From positions 1,178,001 to 1,242,000 of the forward strand of contig NZ_JAIEZQ010000001.1 in the NCBI RefSeq assembly GCF_019679455.1: 64,000 nt of DNA, in the 5' to 3' direction. The position numbers and the translations under genes are program-made. The notes below the pieces were generated by a model. The model saw only the letters and a list, made by a program, of their open reading frames with translations, searched no databases and was not told the origin of the DNA. Positions 34,949 through 44,595 of this stretch are shown here, one piece after another (position 1 is the stretch's first letter; each line of letters starts with the position of its first letter). This DNA comes from Nocardioides jiangsuensis. Lineage in GTDB: Bacteria > Actinomycetota > Actinomycetes > Propionibacteriales > Nocardioidaceae.

Positions 34949-36163
34949 TCAGAGCAGCTCGCGCGAGACCGGGCAGGACATGCAGCGCGGCCCGCCGCGG
35001 CCCGACCCGAGCTCGGAGCCGCTGATCGCGACGACCTCGATGCCGGCCTCCTCGAGGCGCGCGTTGGTCTCCACGTTCCGCTCGTAGGCCACGGCCACCC
35101 GCGGCGCGAGGGCCAGGGTGTTGTTGCCGTCGTCCCACTGCTCGCGCTCGGCGGTGACCGGGTCCAGGCCGGTGTCGATCTGGTGCAGGGTGTCGATGCT
35201 CATCGCCTTCGCCGCGGCCACCAGGAACGGCTCCGCCTCCGCGACCTGGAGCACGAGGTCGCGGTCGGAGTCGCCGTTGCGTTCGGTGACCGTGACGGCG
35301 TACGCCTGCAGCTTGTCGGCGACGTTGGGGTACATCACGATCTTGTCGACGTCGACCATGGTGCAGACGGTGTCGAGGTGCATCGTGGCGCGCTCCTGCG
35401 CGATCGGCACCGCGAGCACGGTGTGCGCGAGGTCCGCGGCGAAGACCTGCCGGGCCAGCCGCTCCGCGCCGGCGGGGGTGGTGCGCTCGCCGACGCCGAC
35501 CGCGATGACGCCGGGGGCGAGCAGCAGTACGTCGCCGCCCTCGACGTTCTCGTGCTGCCAGCCGTGGATCGTCGGCGTGCCCGCGAACCTTGGGTGCTGG
35601 GTGTAGATCAGCTCGGTCAGCTGGGTCTCGCGCGCCCGCGCCGGCATGGTCAGCGAGGTGACTGCCACCCGGTCCTGGATCCACACGCTCGAGTCGCGGG
35701 TGAACAGCAGGTTCGGGAGCGGGTCGATGAGGAAGTCGTCGTGGGTGAGCAGGCTCGTGACCAGGCCGAACCCGCCGCGGACCTCGTCGTTGCGGACCCC
35801 CGCGGTCAGGAACGCGGCCAGCTCCTCGGGGCTCTGGTCGTGCAGCGCGACGGTCAGGTAGTCGCGCAGCGTGTCGCCGAGGTGCAGGCTCGACATGGCG
35901 CCGGCGATCGCCAGCTCGCGCGCCTGCTCGCTCTGCAGCGTCTCGGTGAGCAGCTCGGTCAGGTAGAGCACCTCGACGCCCCGGTCGCGCAGCGCCTGCG
36001 CGAACGCGTCGTGCTCGTCCTGGGCGCGGCTGACCCACGGGATGCCGTCGAACAGCAGCTTGTCGTTGTTGCGCGGGGTGAGCCGCTTGAGCTCCGGGCC
36101 GGGCCGGTGCAGCATCACCGTGCCGAGCCGTCCGACCTCGCTGTTCACGCCATGCTTCGTCAT
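34949..36163 (-). CDS. arcA: Arginine deiminase
   Basis: 404 residues, normal for the family. It converts L-arginine to citrulline and ammonia. The C-terminal active-site cysteine lies in [14 protein letters not shown] (Cys394), and substrate-binding motifs include the MLHRPGPEL start, [17 protein letters not shown] and the [11 protein letters not shown] loop with catalytic acidic residues. No ornithine transcarbamylase or carbamate kinase gene is adjacent, so the standard arcBC energy pathway is not encoded next to it. It comes after larB-larC-GDT1 on the same strand with small gaps and may be the last gene of that transcript. Confidence 0.95.
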   Translation of the reverse strand: MTKHGVNSEVGRLGTVMLHRPGPELKRLTPRNNDKLLFDGIPWVSRAQDEHDAFAQALRDRGVEVLYLTELLTETLQSEQARELAIAGAMSSLHLGDTLRDYLTVALHDQSPEELAAFLTAGVRNDEVRGGFGLVTSLLTHDDFLIDPLPNLLFTRDSSVWIQDRVAVTSLTMPARARETQLTELIYTQHPRFAGTPTIHGWQHENVEGGDVLLLAPGVIAVGVGERTTPAGAERLARQVFAADLAHTVLAVPIAQERATMHLDTVCTMVDVDKIVMYPNVADKLQAYAVTVTERNGDSDRDLVLQVAEAEPFLVAAAKAMSIDTLHQIDTGLDPVTAEREQWDDGNNTLALAPRVAVAYERNVETNARLEEAGIEVVAISGSELGSGRGGPRCMSCPVSRELL

Positions 36164-36165
36164 GG

Positions 36166-36184
36166 CCGACAGAGTATCTGTCGG
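36166..36184. promoter_or_regulatory. Perfect 8-3-8 palindrome immediately before arcA
   Basis: CCGACAGA-GTA-TCTGTCGG occupies nearly the whole gap between the GDT1 stop codon and the arcA ATG. It is a perfect inverted repeat. It could be an operator, an attenuating hairpin at the ribosome binding site of arcA, or a processing site between the two cistrons. Confidence 0.6.
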
Positions 36185-36185
36185 A

Positions 36186-36788
36186 TCAGCCCACGAGCTC
36201 GTACAGGGTGATCCCGGCGAGGACGACGCAGACCGCGGCGCCGATGTAGTGCAGCAGCGACAGCCGCATGTAGCGCAGCAGCACCCGGCCCGAGAGCACC
36301 GCGAGCCCGGACACGGCGAGGAGCGCGCCCCAGGCGCCGGCGAAGACGCTCAGCGGCTCGCCGTACTTCGCGACCAGGCTGATCGTGAGCAGCTGCGAGA
36401 GGTCGCCCCACTCGGCGGCGAACAGCACCAGGAACGACGCGACGACGGCCTTGAGGCCGGTGCGCTCCTCGGTGGCCTTCGCGGCGTACTCGTCCTCGGC
36501 CTCCTGCTCCTCGGCGTCGGCGCCGGGAGCGGACTTGAACAGCAGGAACGCACCGGCCAGGAAGATCGCCACGGCGACTCCCTTGACCAGGGTCTCCGGC
36601 AGCAGGGTGGCGAGCTGTCCGGCGGTGACCGCGATCAGCACCTGGAGGAAGAACGCGAGCCCGACCCCGAGCCAGACCAGCAACGGCCGGTAGCGGGTGG
36701 AGAGCACCAGCGCGGCGATGAAGGTCTTGTCCGGCAGCTCCACCACGAAGATGGCGGCGAAGGTCAGGGCGACGACGGCGAGGTCCAT
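36186..36788 (-). CDS. GDT1/TMEM165-family cation transporter (UPF0016)
   Basis: 200 residues with six hydrophobic segments. Both signature repeats are present: ELPDKT (17-22) and EWGDLSQ (126-132), the acidic motifs thought to bind Mn/Ca ions in this family. A polar, Glu-rich loop links the two halves (about 88-110). Family members export Mn2+ or Ca2+. It lies 15 bp downstream of larC and 22 bp upstream of arcA on the same strand. Confidence 0.93.
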   Translation of the reverse strand: MDLAVVALTFAAIFVVELPDKTFIAALVLSTRYRPLLVWLGVGLAFFLQVLIAVTAGQLATLLPETLVKGVAVAIFLAGAFLLFKSAPGADAEEQEAEDEYAAKATEERTGLKAVVASFLVLFAAEWGDLSQLLTISLVAKYGEPLSVFAGAWGALLAVSGLAVLSGRVLLRYMRLSLLHYIGAAVCVVLAGITLYELVG

Positions 36789-36803
36789 GCGGGGCTTTCC
36801 GGG

Positions 36804-38015
36804 TCAGCGGTCCAGGAGCGGGCGTGCGGCGGCGACGGCTTCGGCGAGGACGTCCTTGACCGGACGCCCGGTGGCCGCGGCGACGGCGGCGAGGTCCTCG
36901 TACTCCGGCTGAGCGTTGACGACCACGCCGTTGTGCAGTGCAAGTTTCACATGCACGGTGAAGCCGTCCACCGCCACGGTCCGCATGTCCCGGTCGAGCG
37001 CGTGCTTGCCGATCGGGATCTCCCGGACGCCGATCGTGGAGGTCTGCCGGAAGATCTCGGTGCGCACCGCCTCTGCCCGGTCCCCGGCGACCAGCACGTG
37101 CAGGGTGTGCGCGGGGCGGCCCTTCTTCATCAGGATCGGGGTCAGCCACGCGTCGGAGGCGCCGGCGGCGAGCAGCGACGCGATCACGTTCGGCCACAGC
37201 CGCGGGTCGAGGTCGTCGACGTTGGTCTCGACGAGCAGCGGGCTGTTCGTGCCGTGCGGCGCCGCGTCGCCCGTGGGGGACACCGCGTGCCCGACCAGGA
37301 GCCGCAGCACGTTCGCGTGCCCCTCGGGGTCCCGGCCGCCGGCGCCCACGCCGACCTCGGCGACGACCATCGCCGGCTGCGGCCCGAAGCCGGTGGCGTT
37401 GGCGGTGAGCAGCGCGGCGCCGGTCGGCGTGCACAGCTCCATCGCGGGCGCGGTCGGGGGACCGGCGTACGACGGGGTGCCCCGGAGCAGCTGCGCGACG
37501 GCCGGAGGCGGCACCGGCATCGAGCCGTGCGCGCCGCGGACCGTCCCGGAGCCGACCGCGACGGGGGAGACCACGAGGGTGTCGAGGCGCAGGTGCTCGA
37601 GCCCGGCGGCCACCCCGACCACGTCGGCGATCGCGTCGAGCGCCCCGACCTCGTGGAAGTGCACCTCGTCGGGGGTGGTGCCGTGCACCGCCGCCTCCGC
37701 GACCGCGAGCCGCTCGAAGGTCGCGCGGGCCCGGCGGCGGACCCCCTCGGTGAGCGGCGCGGCGTCGAGCAGCGCGGCCACGTCGTGCCAGGTCCGGTGG
37801 GTGACGCTGTCCGCGACCTCCACGTGGCAGCGGGTGGCGGCGAACCCGTTGCGGGTCACGGTCTCGGGGCGCAGGGCGACGTGCTCGGGCGCCACCGCGC
37901 GGACCGCGTCCTCGAGCACGTCGACCGGGACGCCCGCGCCGACGAGCGCGCCGAGGAGCATGTCCCCGCTGGCGCCGGAGGAGGCGTCGACCCAGCCGAC
38001 CGCGCGTGCGGTCAC
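36804..38015 (-). CDS. larC: LarC, nickel-pincer cofactor nickel insertase
   Basis: 403 residues. It begins WVDASSGASGDMLLGAL, the LarC N-terminal signature, contains the His-rich DEVHFHEVGALDAIAD motif near the middle and a C-terminal nickel-handling region. LarC inserts nickel into pyridinium bis-thiocarboxylate mononucleotide to complete the cofactor of lactate racemase-type enzymes. In Lactobacillus it is made by a programmed frameshift; here it is one uninterrupted reading frame. The GTG overlaps the larB stop by 4 bp. Confidence 0.93.
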   Translation of the reverse strand: MTARAVGWVDASSGASGDMLLGALVGAGVPVDVLEDAVRAVAPEHVALRPETVTRNGFAATRCHVEVADSVTHRTWHDVAALLDAAPLTEGVRRRARATFERLAVAEAAVHGTTPDEVHFHEVGALDAIADVVGVAAGLEHLRLDTLVVSPVAVGSGTVRGAHGSMPVPPPAVAQLLRGTPSYAGPPTAPAMELCTPTGAALLTANATGFGPQPAMVVAEVGVGAGGRDPEGHANVLRLLVGHAVSPTGDAAPHGTNSPLLVETNVDDLDPRLWPNVIASLLAAGASDAWLTPILMKKGRPAHTLHVLVAGDRAEAVRTEIFRQTSTIGVREIPIGKHALDRDMRTVAVDGFTVHVKLALHNGVVVNAQPEYEDLAAVAAATGRPVKDVLAEAVAAARPLLDR

Positions 38016-38686
38016 CGGGCCGCCCTCGCGACCCGGGCGGCGAAGACGCCGGCGCCGAAGCCGTTGTCGATGTTGACGACCGTGACCCCCGGCGCGCAGG
38101 AGTTGAGCATGCCGAGGAGGGCGGCCACCCCGCCGAACGAGGCGCCGTAGCCGACGCTGGTGGGGACCGCGACGAGCGGGACGCCGGTCAGCCCGCCGAC
38201 CACGCTGGGCAGCGCACCCTCCATGCCGGCGACGACGATGAGGCAGTTCGCGCTGGCGAGCTCCTCGCGCCGGGCCAGGACCCGGTGCAGGCCGGCCACG
38301 CCGACGTCGTTGACCAGGCGCACGCCGGCGCCGTACACCCGGGCGGTGAGGGCGGCCTCGGCGGCGACGGGTGCGTCGGAGGTGCCGGCCGAGACGATGG
38401 TGACCGTGCCCTGCGCCGACGGCAGCGGGCCGAGCGTGACCGCGCGGGCCACGTCGTCGACCTCCGCGTCGGGCAGCTCCGTGGTCACGGCCTCGACCGC
38501 CTCGGTGGTGAGCCGGGTGGCGAGCACCGCGCGTTCGGGGTGCGCGGCGTGCAGGGTGCGGAGGATCTCGACGACCTGCGCCGGTGACTTGCCGGCGCCG
38601 TAGACCACCTCGGGGTCGCCGGTCCTTGCGGCCCGGTCGGTGTCGAGCAGGGCGTACCCGAGGTCGGAGACGGGCTGGTGGTTCAT
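38012..38686 (-). CDS. larB: LarB, nickel-pincer cofactor biosynthesis carboxylase
   Basis: 224 residues from the ATG at 38686; a longer in-frame start (38728) would run into the pheA start region. It is a PurE-like carboxylase of nicotinic acid adenine dinucleotide: the AGTSDAPVAAEAA segment, the GMEGALPSVVGGL motif and the SVGYGASFGG loop are characteristic. It works upstream of LarE (thiolation, not present) and LarC. Start is 32 bp from divergent pheA. Confidence 0.93.
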   Translation of the reverse strand: MNHQPVSDLGYALLDTDRAARTGDPEVVYGAGKSPAQVVEILRTLHAAHPERAVLATRLTTEAVEAVTTELPDAEVDDVARAVTLGPLPSAQGTVTIVSAGTSDAPVAAEAALTARVYGAGVRLVNDVGVAGLHRVLARREELASANCLIVVAGMEGALPSVVGGLTGVPLVAVPTSVGYGASFGGVAALLGMLNSCAPGVTVVNIDNGFGAGVFAARVARAAR

Positions 38687-38718
38687 GCGGGCGAATCTAT
38701 CTCCCCTAGTCTGGGCGG

Positions 38719-39678
38719 GTGCCGCCACCGCCGCCCCCGCCGCCGGGTGTCCCGCCCGCCCGCTACGCCTACCTCGGCCCCGAGGGGACGTTCACCGAGC
38801 AGGCGCTGCGCTCGCTGCCCGCCGCCGCGCGCGCCGAGCTGGTGCCGTGCGCCACGGTCACGCTCGCGCTCGACGCGGTCCGCTCCGGCGAGGCCGACGG
38901 CGCCGTGGTGCCGATCGAGAACTCCGTCGAGGGGTCGGTGCCGGTCACCCTCGACGAGCTGGCCACCGGCGAGCCGCTGATGATCACCCGGGAGATGACG
39001 GTCCCGATCGCCTTCTCCCTGCTGGCCCGCCCCGGCGTCCGCCCCGAGGACGTCAAGGTCGTGGCGACCCACCCGCACGCCGCCGCGCAGACCCGGCGCT
39101 GGGTCGCGCTGAACCTGCCGTACACCGAGGTGGTGCACGCGCCCTCGACCGCCGCCGCGGCCGCCGCCGTCGCCGACCCGGAGTCGACCTGGGACGCCGC
39201 GATCGCCGCGCCGTTGGCCGCGGAGCACTACCGGCTGGCCGTGCTCGCGGCCGGGATCGGCGACAACCCCGACGCCGTGACGCGGTTCGTGCTCGTCTCG
39301 CGGCCGGGCCTGCCCGCCCCGCGGAGCGGACGCGACAAGACCTCGCTGGTCGCGTTCATGCGCGACGACCACCCCGGCGCGCTGCTGGAGATCCTCGAGC
39401 AGCTCACCATGCGCGGGGTGAACATGACCCGGATCGAGTCCCGCCCCACCGGCGCCGCGCTCGGCAACTACTGCTTCTCCATCGACTGCGAGGGGCACGT
39501 CGACGACGCCCGGGTCGGCGAGGCGCTGATGGGCCTGCGCCGGGTCTGCGCCGACGTACGCTTCCTCGGCTCCTACGAGCGGCACGACGGGGTCGCCCCC
39601 ACGGTCCGCCCCGGGACGTCGGACGTGGAGTTCAACGACGCGGCGGCGTGGCTCGCGCGCCTTCGCGCCGGAGACTGA
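38719..39678 (+). CDS. pheA: Prephenate dehydratase
   Basis: 319 residues. After a short Pro-rich N-terminus come the Pdt domain motifs YLGPEGTFTEQAL and PIENSVEGSV and the catalytic Thr-Arg-Phe (TRF at 188-190). A C-terminal ACT domain has GALLEILEQLTMRGVNMTRIESRP, with the ESRP and TxxE-like segments that bind phenylalanine for feedback control. Converts prephenate to phenylpyruvate. Monofunctional, without chorismate mutase, as in most actinobacteria. Confidence 0.95.
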   Translation: MPPPPPPPPGVPPARYAYLGPEGTFTEQALRSLPAAARAELVPCATVTLALDAVRSGEADGAVVPIENSVEGSVPVTLDELATGEPLMITREMTVPIAFSLLARPGVRPEDVKVVATHPHAAAQTRRWVALNLPYTEVVHAPSTAAAAAAVADPESTWDAAIAAPLAAEHYRLAVLAAGIGDNPDAVTRFVLVSRPGLPAPRSGRDKTSLVAFMRDDHPGALLEILEQLTMRGVNMTRIESRPTGAALGNYCFSIDCEGHVDDARVGEALMGLRRVCADVRFLGSYERHDGVAPTVRPGTSDVEFNDAAAWLARLRAGD

Positions 39679-39702
39679 CCCCTCCCGTTACGCTCGGCCC
39701 CG

Positions 39703-40137
39703 ATGAACATCTCTGTGCTGCTCACGGTGCTGGTGCTGCTCCTGCTGGTGACCTCCGTCGTCGCGATCGCGCTCGCCGTGGTCGCGCTCAAGCGGTCCCA
39801 GCCCGGTCACGCCCGGCGTGCGTCGGCGATGAAGGGCGCCGCGAGCCTGCCCACCGACGTGGACGGCCTGCGCGCCGAGGTCCAGGCGCTCCGGGTCGAG
39901 GTCGCCGAGGCGCTGCGGCACCTCGCGGTGGTCCGCTACGACGCCTTCGGTGACATGGGCGGCCACCTGTCCTGGTCGATGGCGCTCCTCGACGACGGCG
40001 GCAACGGAGTCGTGCTCACCTCCATCCACGGGCGCAGCGAGGCACGCACGTACGCGAAGAACGTCGCCGCGTGGAGCTGTGACCAGGCCCTCTCCCCGGA
40101 GGAGGAAGAGGCGATCAAGTTCGCCAAGGCCTCCTGA
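39703..40137 (+). CDS. DUF4446 membrane-anchored protein
   Basis: 144 residues. One N-terminal TM helix (about 4-30), a coiled-coil-like stretch (DVDGLRAEVQALRVEVAEALRH at 52-73, listed by position) and a C-terminal DUF4446 region with RYDAFGDMGGHLSWSMALLD. The family is widespread in Gram-positive bacteria with unknown role. It is 24 bp downstream of pheA in the same direction. Confidence 0.9.
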   Translation: MNISVLLTVLVLLLLVTSVVAIALAVVALKRSQPGHARRASAMKGAASLPTDVDGLRAEVQALRVEVAEALRHLAVVRYDAFGDMGGHLSWSMALLDDGGNGVVLTSIHGRSEARTYAKNVAAWSCDQALSPEEEEAIKFAKAS

Positions 40138-40180
40138 CCCGGAGACCCTCAGCGACCCCGGTCGTCCGTACCAGCGGGCG

Positions 40181-41305
40181 CTATCGGCCCCGCTCCTGCG
40201 GACGACCCGGATCCGCCGGCCCGTCCGAACGCCCCGGGCGCGCGCAGGGCCCGCCCGGCGTGACCGCGAGCCGCTGCCCGGTCGGTGCGGCGGTGTCGAG
40301 CGCGACCGTGGCCAGCGTGGCGTGCCACAGCGCCGGGTCCGTGCTCCGGTCCGGGTGCGCGCACACCCCGCCCACCTCGGCGTGGTCGTCCATCGCCGCG
40401 ACGACCTGCTCCGCCGTCCTGGGCAGCCGCTCCTCGAACGCACCGAGCAGCGTGTCGCGCCGGATCCCGCTGCCGGGCCCGATCGAGGTGGAGAGGCAGC
40501 CGTCCCGGCCCTCCTCGGACACGAAGTGGTTGGTCCGCACGAGCAGGCCCCCCTCCGGCTCGAGCACCCCCGCCCCGCCGGGGAACAGCTCCACGGACGC
40601 CGTACGCCCGCCGTCGGGGCCGCCCTGCACCACGGTCAGCGAGGAGGAGGCGGAGGTCCGTACCGCGCGGGCCTGCGCCACCGCGTCGTCGAGGTCCTCG
40701 GCGGTGTCGAGCAGCTGCCGGCTGAGCAGGTGCACCGGGAAGCCGATCCCGTCGTCCGCGGCGCCCGCGTCGGAGGCGTGATGGAGCATGTTGAACAGCA
40801 CGCCGACCCCCTCCGAGCTCACGCCGATCTTGCCGAGCAGGCCGTACTCCGTGACGGTCTCGACCACCCGGCCGCCGGGGTGCGGGATGGTCCAGCGCAG
40901 CCAGCCGTGGCGCATCGCGTCGTACCAGTCCCAGGTCTGCACGGCCACCGGCGCCCGGCCCGCCGGCAGCGCGACCACCGTCGAGCACTCGTCGACGCCG
41001 GTCGGGTTGGCCACCGCGAGCAGCTCGGTCCGGGCGTTCAGCGCGGCGATGTCGCGCACGCGCACGCCCGCGCCGGCCGCGATGCCGTCGATCTCCTCGG
41101 CCGCCGCGGGCGCGAGCTCCCGGATCCGCTGCCAGGCGTGGTCGGCCCAGTGGTCGACGTCGAAGGGGCCCAGGGCACGGGTGACGAAGAGCCGGCGGTA
41201 CGACGCCACGGTGCGGGCGACCTCGGCGGCATGGTGCTCGCCGAACTCCACGCCCCGGTCGTGGGGCCCGAGCACGGACGAGGTGAAGGCGGGCACGCGC
41301 GTCAT
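40181..41305 (-). CDS. C45-type acyltransferase/hydrolase-like protein
   Basis: 374 residues. The conserved region around DECSTVV (Cys107) is the N-terminal-nucleophile-like cysteine of the C45 acyl-CoA:6-aminopenicillanic acid acyltransferase family. Preceding it is IDGIAAGAGVRVRDIAALNARTE, part of the known family signature (positions 72-94). The usual proteins cut themselves so that the cysteine becomes N-terminal. Natural substrate unknown in actinobacteria; the proline/arginine-rich C-terminal tail is poorly conserved. Confidence 0.8.
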   Translation of the reverse strand: MTRVPAFTSSVLGPHDRGVEFGEHHAAEVARTVASYRRLFVTRALGPFDVDHWADHAWQRIRELAPAAAEEIDGIAAGAGVRVRDIAALNARTELLAVANPTGVDECSTVVALPAGRAPVAVQTWDWYDAMRHGWLRWTIPHPGGRVVETVTEYGLLGKIGVSSEGVGVLFNMLHHASDAGAADDGIGFPVHLLSRQLLDTAEDLDDAVAQARAVRTSASSSLTVVQGGPDGGRTASVELFPGGAGVLEPEGGLLVRTNHFVSEEGRDGCLSTSIGPGSGIRRDTLLGAFEERLPRTAEQVVAAMDDHAEVGGVCAHPDRSTDPALWHATLATVALDTAAPTGQRLAVTPGGPCARPGRSDGPADPGRPQERGR

Positions 41306-41333
41306 CGGGCCACGGTAGCCCGCGCGGGCCGGG

Positions 41334-42908
41334 TCAGCGAGGGACGCGCACCAGCAGCCGGCCGTGCACGCACTCGGCGCGCATCTCCTTGCCGGGGCCG
41401 ATCGGGTCGCCGTCGAGCTGGCGCGGGATCTCGTGCGCGGTGCGCAGGACGACCTTCTTGCCGGTCATCCGGTTCAGCGCGTCGTCGGTGCGCTTGCCCT
41501 TGCTCATCACCCGCCACACCAGCGGCAGCCAGCTCAGGAACCGGCGGGGGGAGACCAGCACCACATCGAGCACGCCGTCGTCGATCGCGGCGTCGGGGAG
41601 CAGCGGGATGCCCGCGGTCAGGTAGCCGACGTTGCCGATCACGACCGTGCGCGCCCGGTGCCGCGTGAACGGTCCGTCGTCCATGGAGATCTCCACGCGC
41701 ATCGCGGGGTAGCGCAGATGCTTGAAGCCGGCCACGAAGTAGGCCAGCCAGCCGATCCGCGCCTTGATCTCGTCGTTGGCGCCCTCCATGATCGCGGCGT
41801 CGAAGCCCATGCCGGCCATCACCATGAAGTGCTCGTCGGGGCCGAGGCCGTCGCCCTCCACTGCGACCAGGTCGATCGCCCGGTCCTGGCCGTTGAGCGC
41901 GACGTCGATCGCGGCCTGGAGGTAGAGCGGGATGCCGAGGTTGCGGGCCAGCAGGTTGCCGGTGCCGGCCGGGACGACCCCGACCGGGACGCCGGTGCCG
42001 GCCAGCTCCGCGCAGACCGTGCGCACGGTCCCGTCGCCGCCGCAGACCAGCACCAGGTCCGCGCCGCCGATCGCGGCCTGCTCGGCCATCGAGCGGCCCG
42101 GGTCCTCGACGGTGGTCTCGCGCCAGGTGATGTCGGTCCAGCCGGCGTCGGTGGCGACCTGGTTCACGAGGGTCTTGAACGCCTCGACGTTGTCGACCTT
42201 GATCGGGTTGAGCACGACGGCCAGCCGCTTCGACGTGGGGACCGGGCTGCTGAACTCCTCGACCACGCGGGAGCGGGGAGCCGGGTCGTAGAAGACCATG
42301 GCGCCGAACAGCCACAGGAACCCGACGGCGTACCCGGCGACGACGTCGGAGAAGTTGTGCACCCCGAGGAAGATCCGGTCCAGGCCGACGATGATGAACA
42401 GCAGCGTCCACAGGCCGGTCAGCCCGCGGCGCAGCGAGCGGCGGCGCACGAAGATCAGCGTGAGCACGACCGCGACGCCCATCGCCGACGCGATCCCCGA
42501 GGCGTGGCCGGACGGGAAGGAGAAGCTGTCGAGCGTGTGTACCGGGTCGTTCCACACCGGCCGGTTCCGCTGGAACCAGGGCTTGAGGAAGTAGATCGTC
42601 AGCGACGCCCCGAGCATCACCACGGCCACCCAGACGCCCGCCCGGAGGTGGCGGCGGACCAGCAGCAGCACCACCACGGCGACGCTGACGATCGTCATCG
42701 GGACGGTGCCGAAGGCGACCTCGACGGCGTGGAGGACGTCGTACGCGAGGGGGTTCTCCGAGGTCCAGGCATGAGGGGTGCGCCCGAAGTCGCGGTCGAG
42801 CGCGAAGAGCGGCCGGTACTTCAGCTTGACCATCACCGCCAGCGTGGAGAGGACGGCCAGGCACAGGAGCGCCCAGCCGAGCAGGCGGGTGCGGGTACGG
42901 TCGAGCAC
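41334..42908 (-). CDS. PAP2 phosphatase-lipid kinase fusion (bifunctional)
   Basis: 524 residues. N-terminal membrane PAP2 domain (about 1-210) with all three motifs: KPWFQRNRP, PSGHASG and HNFSDVVAG, with six hydrophobic helices. C-terminal diacylglycerol/sphingosine-kinase-like domain (about 225-520) with the ATP loop CGGDGTVRT and PAGTGNLLARNLG. The fusion could both dephosphorylate and phosphorylate lipids such as phosphatidic acid/diacylglycerol. It lies 37 bp downstream of a WS/DGAT gene on the same strand, a sensible partner for making neutral lipid. Confidence 0.9.
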   Translation of the reverse strand: MLDRTRTRLLGWALLCLAVLSTLAVMVKLKYRPLFALDRDFGRTPHAWTSENPLAYDVLHAVEVAFGTVPMTIVSVAVVVLLLVRRHLRAGVWVAVVMLGASLTIYFLKPWFQRNRPVWNDPVHTLDSFSFPSGHASGIASAMGVAVVLTLIFVRRRSLRRGLTGLWTLLFIIVGLDRIFLGVHNFSDVVAGYAVGFLWLFGAMVFYDPAPRSRVVEEFSSPVPTSKRLAVVLNPIKVDNVEAFKTLVNQVATDAGWTDITWRETTVEDPGRSMAEQAAIGGADLVLVCGGDGTVRTVCAELAGTGVPVGVVPAGTGNLLARNLGIPLYLQAAIDVALNGQDRAIDLVAVEGDGLGPDEHFMVMAGMGFDAAIMEGANDEIKARIGWLAYFVAGFKHLRYPAMRVEISMDDGPFTRHRARTVVIGNVGYLTAGIPLLPDAAIDDGVLDVVLVSPRRFLSWLPLVWRVMSKGKRTDDALNRMTGKKVVLRTAHEIPRQLDGDPIGPGKEMRAECVHGRLLVRVPR

Positions 42909-42944
42909 GGTTCTCCACGTCGTTCAGGGGGTGCGGGGGCGTCG

Positions 42945-44408
42945 TCAAGTATGACGGCTTGCCCCGTTGTGCCCGGACACGGCGTGTGCCATTCGTCGCA
43001 CGTCCTCGATCTCGTCGTGGAAGGCCTCCACGAGGCGTTCCGGGTCGGGCAGAAGCCCGGCGTCGACCTTGAACCCGACCCGCACGGTGCCGGCGTAGGT
43101 GAAGATCGAGACGCCCACCGTCTGCCGCCCCGACCCGGGAACCCAGCCGAGCAGGCCGCTGATCGGGGTACCGGCGAGGTACCGCGGCATGGTCGGGCCC
43201 GGCACGTTGGTGGTCACGCCGATCGCCTTGTCGGCGAAGAAGTCGACCAGGAAGCGCTCGAGCTCCGGGCCGGTCCGGCCGATCGCCTTGATCAGCCCGA
43301 AGGTGAGCACCACCTCGGGGGAGTCCTTGATCACGTCCATCCGGCGTTTGGTCTCGGCGATGCGGGCCAGCGGCTCACGGGTCCCGGTCGGCAGCCGGAA
43401 CAGCACGAGCGCGAACTGGTTGCCCAGCTCGGCCGGCAGGGGCCGGTCCAGCGGGCGCACGTTGACCGGGACCATCGTGGAGACGTCCACCCGCTCGCCG
43501 CCGTGCTCGGCCATGTACGTCGACAGCGCCCCCGCCACCGCCGCGACCAGGACGTCGTTCACGGTCGCGCCGCACGCCCGCCCGACCTCCATCACGTCGT
43601 CGAGCGGGAACGGCGCGGACCAGACCACCCGCTTCTCCGGGGAGGGCGCGCCGCTGAACGGGGTGTGCGGCCGCGGCCCGAGCAGCAGCTTGTCTGCGAC
43701 CGCACCGGTGAGCCTGGCCCGGGTGAACGCGTCGCCGAGCAGGTGCGGGTCGAACAGCCGGGGGACCTCCCGCAGGGCGGCGGCCGCGCCGGCCAGGGCC
43801 GTGCCGGTCACGGCGCCCGCGGCGCTCCCGGCGGCGCCGGCCATCCGCAGCGCCCCCTCGAGCACCCCGAACGGCGCCTCGTCCCCCGGTCCGCGGGTAG
43901 TCGCGCCCGGTGCGGGGCGGGCGCCGTGGTGGCGGGGTCCCTCGGGCGTGGGGTCGGTCATCGAGAGCAGTACCCGGGTCAGCGCGACCCCGTCGGCGAG
44001 GGCGTGGTGCAGCCGGCAGAAGAGCACCGACCCGTCGCCGTAGCCGTCGACGAGGTGCAGCTCCCAGAGCGGGTGGTCCCGGTCCAGCGGGACGGGCACC
44101 CGCTCCTCGACGTACCGCTGCAGGTCGGCGTCGTCGCCGCGGTCCAGGGTCACCCGGACCAGGTGTCGCTCGAGGTCGAAGTCAGGGTCGTCCTCCCAGT
44201 GCGGCGTCCCGACGTGGGCGAGCGGCATCACCGGGCGCTGCGTGAACACCGGGTACCGGTCCAGCAGCCGCTCGCGGACGACCGCGACCACCCGGTCCCA
44301 GTCCGCCGGCCCGGCGAGGAACACCAGCGTGTCGATGACCATCAGGTTGTCGGGCCGGTCCATGTTCAGCCAGATGGTGTCCACCGGCCCGATCGGCCGT
44401 CGCGCCAT
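42945..44408 (-). CDS. WS/DGAT wax ester synthase/diacylglycerol acyltransferase
   Basis: 487 residues. The catalytic HHxxxDG motif is HHALADG (134-140), and the C-terminal NVPGP motif is in [15 protein letters not shown]. The N-terminal sequence [17 protein letters not shown] matches the family. These enzymes make triacylglycerol or wax esters. A strong GGGAGGAGG lies before the ATG at 44408. A 96-residue upstream extension in the same frame was rejected because it is not family-like. Partner gene: PAP2-kinase fusion just downstream. Confidence 0.92.
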   Translation of the reverse strand: MARRPIGPVDTIWLNMDRPDNLMVIDTLVFLAGPADWDRVVAVVRERLLDRYPVFTQRPVMPLAHVGTPHWEDDPDFDLERHLVRVTLDRGDDADLQRYVEERVPVPLDRDHPLWELHLVDGYGDGSVLFCRLHHALADGVALTRVLLSMTDPTPEGPRHHGARPAPGATTRGPGDEAPFGVLEGALRMAGAAGSAAGAVTGTALAGAAAALREVPRLFDPHLLGDAFTRARLTGAVADKLLLGPRPHTPFSGAPSPEKRVVWSAPFPLDDVMEVGRACGATVNDVLVAAVAGALSTYMAEHGGERVDVSTMVPVNVRPLDRPLPAELGNQFALVLFRLPTGTREPLARIAETKRRMDVIKDSPEVVLTFGLIKAIGRTGPELERFLVDFFADKAIGVTTNVPGPTMPRYLAGTPISGLLGWVPGSGRQTVGVSIFTYAGTVRVGFKVDAGLLPDPERLVEAFHDEIEDVRRMAHAVSGHNGASRHT

Positions 44409-44595
44409 GACGGTCCTCCTCCCACCCTCACCCGCAGGCTCGCACCTCGCGCGGCGTGGCGGCAGGGGCGCAGGTCCCGGGTCGGCCCGCCGTACGGCGC
44501 CCGCTCCTCCCGTCGTGGGGCGGCAGCCAGGACGTGAGCCGTTCATGTTCCTCGTCATGGGAAAAGGGTGTGAACCAGACCGATATCCTTGCCGG

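Noticed and set aside
36789-36803. Mn-sensing yybP-ykoY riboswitch before the GDT1 gene
   Set aside because: Only 15 bp separate larC and GDT1, leaving no room for a riboswitch aptamer.
36804-38015. Programmed frameshift in larC
   Set aside because: Unlike Lactobacillus, the larC frame here is open throughout, so no frameshift is required.
44409-44595. T-box leader in front of serS
   Set aside because: No T-box sequence, specifier stem or terminator/antiterminator pair was found in the 187-bp divergent region.
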